Notes under the pieces: generated by a model | What the model was told of the DNA's origin: nothing | The model's database searches: none | The model's input: only the letters and a program-made list of their open reading frames with translations | Translations under genes and position numbers: made by a program | Shown: positions 7,580 to 13,180 of the stretch, in pieces | How positions within the stretch are numbered: the first letter of the stretch is position 1 | Layout of the letters: each line of letters opens with the position of its first letter | Source: an uncultured Collinsella sp. | GTDB lineage: Bacteria > Actinomycetota > Coriobacteriia > Coriobacteriales > Coriobacteriaceae | Reading direction: 5' to 3' | Assembly: GCA_902493145.1 (NCBI GenBank) | Contig: CABUOA010000042.1 | Span: forward strand, 1 to 13,180 | Length of the DNA stretch: 13,180 nt

Positions 7580-7624
7580 AATAAACACCCCAGCGAGAGC
7601 CGAGTCGCCGCTGGGGTGTTTATT
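7580..7624 (+). repeat. 16-bp perfect inverted repeat between tRNA-Ile and tRNA-Ala
   Basis: AATAAACACCCCAGCG (7580-7595) pairs perfectly with CGCTGGGGTGTTTATT (7609-7624) around a 13-nt loop. The 3' side ends in TTTATT, not a clean U-run, so it is only terminator-like. Only 11 bp separate it from the mature tRNA-Ala, leaving little room for a new promoter. A processing hairpin in a joint precursor, or a leaky attenuator trimming downstream tRNA output, are both possible. Confidence 0.8.
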
Positions 7625-7635
7625 ACTGTCTCCGT

Positions 7636-7711
7636 GGGGGTTTAGCTCAGCTGGGAGAGCGCGGGCTTTGCAAGCCTGAGGTCAGGGGTTCGATCCCCCT
7701 AACCTCCACCA
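7636..7711 (+). tRNA. tRNA-Ala (anticodon TGC)
   Basis: A 76-nt cloverleaf with CCA encoded. The acceptor stem is GGGGGTT/AACCTCC with one G-U pair at position 3-70, the G3:U70 pair that is the universal identity element for alanyl-tRNA synthetase. The anticodon stem is CGGGC/GCCTG with loop TTTGCAA (anticodon TGC at 7669-7671). The T arm is AGGGGTTCGATCCCCCT. It is only 4 nt from the following tRNA-Ile, so the two are certainly on one precursor. Confidence 0.98.
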
Positions 7712-7715
7712 TGAT

Positions 7716-7792
7716 GGACCTGTAGCTCAGTTGGTTAGAGCGTCCGGCTGATAACCGGGAGGTCACAAGTTCGAATCTTGTCAGGTCCACCA
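7716..7792 (+). tRNA. tRNA-Ile (anticodon GAT), copy 2
   Basis: A 77-nt gene identical to the copy at 7492-7568, anticodon GAT at 7750-7752, CCA encoded. The identity extends three bases upstream (GAT), making an 80-bp perfect direct repeat (7489-7568 and 7713-7792) that flanks tRNA-Ala. This fits a recent duplication or gene conversion. Confidence 0.98.
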
Positions 7793-7806
7793 TCAAAACT
7801 GTGAAG

Positions 7807-7836
7807 AGCCCTGGGGCGTTGCCTCGGGGCTTTTTT
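7807..7836 (+). terminator. Intrinsic terminator after the tRNA cluster
   Basis: AGCCC (7807-7811) pairs with GGGCT (7827-7831), with an inner GGC/GCC pairing around GTT, followed by a T-run (7831-7836). The right arm plus T-run, GGGGCTTTTTT (7826-7836), is also perfectly complementary to AAAAAAGCCCC at 7857-7867, with CTACT/AGTAG pairing in between. An alternative, larger hairpin therefore overlaps the terminator. Confidence 0.82.
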
Positions 7837-7890
7837 CTTACCTACTGAAAGTAGTCAAAAAAGCCCCGCCCCAAATTAACTACTTTGATT

Positions 7891-7920
7891 TTGTGTGCTG
7901 TGCGAAAGTTTGGGTAGTAT
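7891..7920 (+). promoter_or_regulatory. Possible promoter for the BFN gene
   Basis: TTGTGT (7891-7896) and TAGTAT (7915-7920) are 18 bp apart and could serve as -35 and -10. The leader that follows contains a GCGGC/GCCGC hairpin (7932-7946). The gene needs its own promoter because the tRNA terminator lies just upstream; the hexamers are only moderate matches. Confidence 0.4.
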
Positions 7921-7976
7921 AGCTATTCAATGCGGCGGGCTGCCGCGTGTTAACCGCTACGTACCGGAGGTGTTCC

Positions 7977-8477
7977 ATGGTTCGTGTCGACATAGAGACC
8001 ATCGTCATGGCCGCCGGTCCCGTGCCATCGCTTATCGTACTTCGTGAGCGCAGCAGCAAATCGGACTCGCCCGCGCCGCTGCGTTCCCTTTCCATTCAGA
8101 CTGGTTCGTTTGAAGCTGCTGCCATCAGCCGCGGCATCGATAGCGGCCGCGCCGAGCGCCCGATTACCCATGACCTGCTGCTCGACACCGTCGACGCCCT
8201 GGGCGCCAAGCTCGAGCGCATCGAGATCGTTCGCGCCGAGCCGCCGGTGTTCTACGCGACGATCGTCGTACTGGCCGATGGCGAGGAGCGCAAGATCGAC
8301 GCCCGTCCCAGTGATGCCATTGCCCTTGCCGTGCGCAGCAATGCTCCCATGTTTGTGGAGGACGACATCATGAATCGCCTGGGCACTGTTTCTACCCACG
8401 CCGAGGAAGTCGACGACGAGCAGGAGTTCGAGAAGTTCGACGAGTTCGTCCATACGCTCTCCCCCGATGACTTCTAA
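7977..8477 (+). CDS. Bifunctional nuclease family protein (BFN, DUF151)
   Basis: A 166-residue protein of the DUF151/BFN family. The diagnostic segment is DARPSDAIALAVR at 108-120 followed by APMFVEDDI. Upstream are THDLLLDTVDALG (64-76) and a VFYATIVV strand (91-98), in the family's usual order. The acidic C-terminus EFEKFDEFVHTLSPDDF is also typical. Plant members have been reported to have RNase and DNase activity; the cellular role in bacteria is poorly defined, so activity here is inferred from family only. The start is the ATG at 7977 with GGAGG six bases upstream (7966-7970). An in-frame GTG at 7947 would extend the protein by 10 residues but would place this ribosome site inside the gene. 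It is first of three same-strand genes. Confidence 0.9.
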   Translation: MVRVDIETIVMAAGPVPSLIVLRERSSKSDSPAPLRSLSIQTGSFEAAAISRGIDSGRAERPITHDLLLDTVDALGAKLERIEIVRAEPPVFYATIVVLADGEERKIDARPSDAIALAVRSNAPMFVEDDIMNRLGTVSTHAEEVDDEQEFEKFDEFVHTLSPDDF

Positions 8478-8494
8478 ATGTCTGGCACGCGAGC

Positions 8495-8501
8495 GGAGAG
8501 G
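8495..8501 (+). promoter_or_regulatory. Shine-Dalgarno that favours the 8508 start
   Basis: GGAGAGG lies six bases before the ATG at 8508. The earlier in-frame ATG at 8478, abutting the BFN stop codon, has no comparable site. Confidence 0.65.
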
Positions 8502-8507
8502 TCGCTG

Positions 8508-8864
8508 ATGGGTACCCGCGTATCGGCTGAAGTGGCCGCCATCGCGCGTGAAGCCCAGATGCGCTCGGAGGCTTCTGAGGCGGCTCGCATTGCCTATGTG
8601 ACGCAGGCCCGCACGCTTCGCGAGCGCCGCGGCTCGTTTATCAAGATGGTTGTCGTCTCCGCCCTTGTCGCGGCAATCTGCTCGCGCCTTCGTGGTACAG
8701 TTGGTGCGCTTGGGTTTTCGATTTCAACAGGCTTGGTAATCTGGGGCGTGGTCGATGCGGTAATGCTGACCAACCAGATCAAGGTACTCGACAAGCGCGC
8801 GATGGATATGATGCGCGCCCGCGACGCTGCCGCCAAGATCGCTGCCGAGGCACAAGAACTGTAA
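8508..8864 (+). CDS. Small membrane protein of unknown family, two predicted helices
   Basis: A 118-residue protein I cannot assign to a family. Residues 5-42 are Ala/Glu/Arg-rich and probably helical or coiled-coil. Two hydrophobic segments follow, about 44-61 (IKMVVVSALVAAICS) and 63-88 (VGALGFSISTGLVIWGVVDAVML). An amphipathic Lys/Arg/Ala-rich tail (about 90-118) ends the protein. With basic residues flanking both sides, a hairpin with both ends in the cytoplasm is the likely topology. The start at 8508 is chosen for its ribosome site; a start at 8478, directly after the BFN stop, would add 10 residues and is possible. It sits 30 bp after BFN and 30 bp before the next gene, suggesting co-transcription. 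Confidence 0.82.
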   Translation: MGTRVSAEVAAIAREAQMRSEASEAARIAYVTQARTLRERRGSFIKMVVVSALVAAICSRLRGTVGALGFSISTGLVIWGVVDAVMLTNQIKVLDKRAMDMMRARDAAAKIAAEAQEL

Positions 8865-8894
8865 CGACGCCGGACTCGATGGGAAGGTCTAAAG

Positions 8895-9344
8895 ATGGCA
8901 CAGGATATGCAGGACGCCGGTAACGTCTCCGCCGAGCTCGACGCCATGGTGTGCGATCTGATTGGCGCCTTCTTGGACGACCTGGCCGCGGGCGAGAATC
9001 CGGGCGTAGTTGTGGCGATCGAGGACGCTGCTTCCAACCGATATCTGGCGGCGCTCGACGAGGACGGCGAAGAGGCGTGCCTCGAGGCGGCCACCAACTT
9101 TATCTCCGAGCACAAGATGGGTCTTAAGGACGAGGGGCTGGGCCGCATCGCCCGTTACGCTATCGGCTACACCGGTTGTGTCGAAATTGACGGCGGCTAT
9201 CACGACGCCCTGCTCGTGAGCTTCTTCGAAACCACGCTCGAGAGCGGTTTTTCGGCATACGTGCTGTATGAGGGCATGGGTGCCGGCGATGGTTTTATGT
9301 GGAGCGACCCTGAACCTGCAGGTGAGGAAACCCCTCTTATCTAA
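8895..9344 (+). CDS. Acidic protein of unknown function
   Basis: A 149-residue, strongly acidic, apparently cytoplasmic protein with no signal peptide or membrane segment. I do not recognise the family. The N-terminal half looks helical (about 12-32, then 57-75); the second half looks beta-rich (about 85-130, IARYAIGYTGCVEIDGG, then DALLVSFFE and FSAYVLYEGMG). Two cysteines occur at 20 and 62 and a third at 95, with no metal-binding pattern. The ribosome site GGGAAGG (8881-8887) lies 7 nt before the ATG. It follows the small membrane protein by 30 bp and probably shares its transcript. No clear promoter or terminator was found in the 117-bp gap before typA, so read-through into typA is possible. 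Confidence 0.85.
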   Translation: MAQDMQDAGNVSAELDAMVCDLIGAFLDDLAAGENPGVVVAIEDAASNRYLAALDEDGEEACLEAATNFISEHKMGLKDEGLGRIARYAIGYTGCVEIDGGYHDALLVSFFETTLESGFSAYVLYEGMGAGDGFMWSDPEPAGEETPLI

Positions 9345-9461
9345 AATCGCTAAAATAAACGAGTTTTCGGTAAAAGGCTCAATATTCCCGCCGAGCGTTG
9401 CATTGCTGGGTGGGTCGCATACGCGTGCCGTTTGTATATGGATAGAAGATAGGGGAACTAC

Positions 9462-11300
<1,839 letters not shown>

Positions 11301-11327
11301 GCGCTGGGGCTTATAACTGCCAATAAG

Positions 11328-11362
11328 AAAGGGCGTCGACCGCAATGGTCGGCGCCCTTTTT
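11328..11362 (+). terminator. Intrinsic terminator after typA
   Basis: AAAGGGCGTCGACC (11328-11341) pairs with GGTCGGCGCCCTTT (11347-11360) around GCAAT, with one T-G mismatch pair, followed by T residues. The upstream A-tract means the minus-strand transcript also meets a stem followed by a T-rich stretch, so it may act in both directions between the convergent genes. Confidence 0.9.
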
Positions 11363-11389
11363 GGTGCAATGGGATCAGGTTGCTTTGCG

Positions 11390-11422
11390 CCACCACAAAG
11401 GTGCCTGGCCCTTTTGTGGTGG
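11390..11422 (-). terminator. Hairpin downstream of the minus-strand beta-helix gene
   Basis: CCACCACAAA (11390-11399) pairs with TTTGTGGTGG (11413-11422), extended by GG/CC with a bulge. It lies 8 bp beyond the stop of the minus-strand gene. No U-run follows on that strand, so it may be a 3' stability hairpin rather than a terminator, with termination further on at the typA stem. Confidence 0.5.
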
Positions 11423-11429
11423 TTGGCGG

Positions 11430-12575
11430 CTAGGCGGTGGGGAGTCCTGGCGTGTTAGCCGGCTGCTGCGGCTTGAGGTGGGCGTTGCGCCAGATGATCT
11501 GGATGGCGTAGCCGAGCGTGAAGACGAAGGCTACACCGCTGACAAAGTTGCCCATAAGAGGAAGTGCCGTGAGTGCGCCCGCGACGATACCGCCCACGGC
11601 GGCCATGGCGTAGCGGTTTTGGTTGTGTCCGACCATGCGCGCGACCGCGGTGCCCGTAAATGCCGCCGAGACCAAAGCGATGCCGATGACGCCGCACATG
11701 AGGGCGGCGGCGAGCGACAGGCCTGCAATCGAGATGATGAGCAGCAGCACGGCGGGAGCGACGGCGACCGTGCCCAGAAGACCACTTACCCACAGCGGCA
11801 TGGGACGCTGATGGAGCATGCCGGCAGCGCTGGCGGTTGCGCGTGGAAAGACAAGCTCAAGCAGGATGGCGACAAAGCAGGTGGAAAGCGCCGCGGCAAC
11901 GATGCCGCCGATAATGTCGTTGGCCGTAGAGGTGTTCTCGTTCTCGGTCCGGTCGATCTTGAGCGCGCCGACCTCGGCTCCCGCGGCACGCTCGGGGTCC
12001 TCGGAGACGTGCGCGTTCACGGTGCCGGTGATGTGGGCGTTCTTGCCCAGGATGAGCTTGTCGGCCCAAACCTCGACATCGCCCTCGACGGTGCCATCGA
12101 TGGTCACCGTGTTGCCCGCAAGCGCTGCCGACTTGGTAAAGCCGCGCAGGGCAACCGTCTCGCCTATCGCGTAAAAACAGTTGGCGGTGCTGTCGGAATT
12201 GAGCACAACGTGCTGACCGACGACCGTGACGCTGCCATCAACCGTGGTCTTGGCGATATCGATAGTGCGTGCCGCCAAGCGGACGGCGCCGCCCACCGTG
12301 CAGTCGCGAATTGAGAGGGTATCGCCCGCAGCGATGATATCGTGGTCGATGGAAGCATCGTCCAAGTTGAGGGCCTGACCGGCCCAGTACAGGTCACCCT
12401 CGACGCCGGACGGATTGGCGTCATTGTCGGTCGCAAGTACGTTGCCTGCGGTGTCCGTGCCGGCGAACGACGCCGTGGGAAGCGCAGTGATCGCCAGTGC
12501 GATGAGCGCGAATGCCATAAGCAGGCAGCGACGCATTTTGTGTGACGTCGTCGCCACGGTTTGATTGAAAGTCAT
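11430..12575 (-). CDS. Exported beta-helix (polymer-forming/bactofilin-like) membrane protein
   Basis: A 381-residue protein. A signal peptide is visible: basic KMRRC, hydrophobic LLMAFALIALAITALP, probable cleavage after SFA at residue 38. Residues about 60-190 are a repetitive region of short alternating strands (for example AGDTLSIRD, GGAVRLAARTIDI, GSVTVVGQHVVL, GNTVTIDGTVEGDVEVWADKL). This pattern suits the right-handed beta-helix of polymer-forming/bactofilin-type proteins. After a charged linker there are four or five hydrophobic segments: about 221-243, 261-284, 286-315 and 322-362. The C-terminal tail is Pro-rich. The helix domain would face outside the membrane, unlike cytoplasmic bactofilins. 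The start is set by AAAGGA six bases upstream (12582-12587 on the plus strand). A role in the envelope is a guess from the topology. Confidence 0.85.
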   Translation of the reverse strand: MTFNQTVATTSHKMRRCLLMAFALIALAITALPTASFAGTDTAGNVLATDNDANPSGVEGDLYWAGQALNLDDASIDHDIIAAGDTLSIRDCTVGGAVRLAARTIDIAKTTVDGSVTVVGQHVVLNSDSTANCFYAIGETVALRGFTKSAALAGNTVTIDGTVEGDVEVWADKLILGKNAHITGTVNAHVSEDPERAAGAEVGALKIDRTENENTSTANDIIGGIVAAALSTCFVAILLELVFPRATASAAGMLHQRPMPLWVSGLLGTVAVAPAVLLLIISIAGLSLAAALMCGVIGIALVSAAFTGTAVARMVGHNQNRYAMAAVGGIVAGALTALPLMGNFVSGVAFVFTLGYAIQIIWRNAHLKPQQPANTPGLPTA

Positions 12576-12587
12576 GGTTGATCCTTT

Positions 12588-12614
12588 TGTTAGGTGTTCG
12601 GCATATACCTAACA
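12588..12614 (-). promoter_or_regulatory. Inverted repeat upstream of the beta-helix gene
   Basis: TGTTAGGT (12588-12595) and ACCTAACA (12607-12614) form perfect 8-bp arms around an 11-bp centre that contains TATAT, a possible -10 core on either strand. It lies 13 bp before the minus-strand start codon, overlapping the expected promoter and leader, so it may be an operator. No confident -35 was found. Confidence 0.45.
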
Positions 12615-12682
12615 GGGTACCCAACGCGTGGGCGCTCTAAAAGAACCTCTCGGTTGCATTTCGAAGGGTCGTGCCGTACTGT

Positions 12683-13180
12683 TTACTTTTTACGGTGCAA
12701 GAAGCGCGCGATATCTTCTTCGGTGGGGCTTTTGATGTCAAAGCGCAGCGAGAGCCAGCGCAGACCCATGGTCACGACAACGCATACGACCAGCGCGGCG
12801 ACATTGCTCATAATGCCGCTCATAACGAGACACACATAGCTTGTCGATCCGGCGATGGCGGCGATGGCATAAAAGTTAGTACGTTGGAAAATGCCCGGAA
12901 CCACGCCCATAAAGCCATCGCGCAACATGCCGCCGCCCACCGCGGTGAAAAAGCCCATCATGATGCACACCGCCGGTGCAAAGCCGTAGACCAGCGCCTT
13001 GTCTGCTCCAGTGGCGGCGTAGATGCCGACCGAGATGATGTCGAGCAGGGGAATGAGTTTTTCGGGCTTGTCGACGATTGCCGGGAAAATATAGATGATG
13101 GCTGCCGTGGCAATGGAAAGCGGCAGCGCCATCGGCTGGTTGAGGATGTAGACGTTGCCCACCTGCAGCGTCATGTCGCG
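12683..13180 (-). CDS. TRIC/UPF0126-family cation channel protein, partial
   Basis: Partial gene: the frame remains open to the right edge (codons RDM before the first internal Met), so the N-terminus lies beyond the window. The visible 165 residues show about five hydrophobic segments. The second-repeat signature is DIISVGIYAATGADKAL followed by FTAVGGGMLRDGFMGVVPGIF, the Gly-rich kinked helix and RD motif of the TRIC/UPF0126 family. The RDMTLQVGN at the edge looks like the matching motif of the first repeat. Characterised prokaryotic members are trimeric, potassium-permeable channels. The C-terminus is a short basic tail (RFLHRKK). It ends 107 bp upstream of the beta-helix gene on the same strand, with only a weak AACC/GGTT hairpin and T-rich tract (12640-12655) between them. 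Confidence 0.88.
   Translation of the reverse strand, partial: RDMTLQVGNVYILNQPMALPLSIATAAIIYIFPAIVDKPEKLIPLLDIISVGIYAATGADKALVYGFAPAVCIMMGFFTAVGGGMLRDGFMGVVPGIFQRTNFYAIAAIAGSTSYVCLVMSGIMSNVAALVVCVVVTMGLRWLSLRFDIKSPTEEDIARFLHRKK

Noticed and set aside
7492..7792. Ile-Ala tRNA pair as the spacer of an rRNA operon
   Set aside because: gyrA lies upstream and BFN downstream; no 16S or 23S sequence is present.
11361..12314. Plus-strand open frame opposite the beta-helix gene
   Set aside because: Its product is low-complexity and lacks a ribosome site. The minus-strand gene has a signal peptide, membrane segments and a ribosome site.
12640..12655. AACC-TCTC-GGTT hairpin with T-rich tract on the minus strand after the TRIC gene
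   Set aside because: A four-base-pair stem is too weak to call as a terminator; noted only in the TRIC entry.

Overview
The window looks like the start of a chromosome, beside the replication origin, of a high-GC Gram-positive bacterium. The gene order dnaN-recF-dciA-gyrB-gyrA-tRNA-Ile-tRNA-Ala is the classic actinobacterial origin cluster; Mycobacterium tuberculosis has the same backbone. The proteins and the C/G-ending codons suggest the class Coriobacteriia, perhaps a Collinsella-like gut organism. That assignment is inferred from general resemblance, not from a database search.

Layout: (1) 1-2140 holds the end of the sliding clamp gene dnaN, then recF and a DUF721 gene (dciA, helicase loader family). 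They are tightly packed, and recF and dciA overlap. An intrinsic terminator at 2167-2196 closes this transcript. (2) 2246-7193 encodes the two DNA gyrase subunits. The 178-bp gyrB-gyrA gap contains a 94-nt, 35-bp imperfect hairpin with no U-tract. GyrA has a 70-residue acidic N-terminal extension. It has Phe at the position of E. coli Ser83, a change known to confer quinolone resistance. (3) 7194-7836 has the gyrA terminator, a long inverted repeat with perfect 32-bp arms, a strong stable-RNA promoter, and a tRNA-Ile(GAT)/tRNA-Ala(TGC)/tRNA-Ile(GAT) cluster. The two Ile copies are identical, and the cluster ends in a terminator. (4) 7977-9344 encodes a BFN/DUF151 bifunctional-nuclease-family protein, a small two-helix membrane protein and an acidic protein of unknown family, probably one transcript. 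(5) 9462-11300 is the ribosome-associated GTPase typA/bipA, ending in a terminator. (6) On the minus strand, convergent with typA, are an exported beta-helix (polymer-forming/bactofilin-like) protein with a membrane-spanning C-terminus and a truncated TRIC/UPF0126 channel-family gene that runs off the right edge.

Everything from dnaN to typA is on the plus strand, as expected for highly expressed genes pointing away from the origin. DNA replication and topology (clamp, RecF, DciA, gyrase) and translation capacity (tRNAs, TypA) are grouped here. I found no insertion sequence with a transposase, no CRISPR array, no rRNA and no obvious defence or novel multi-gene system. The least explained parts are the two large intergenic palindromes and the two unknown small genes after the BFN gene.
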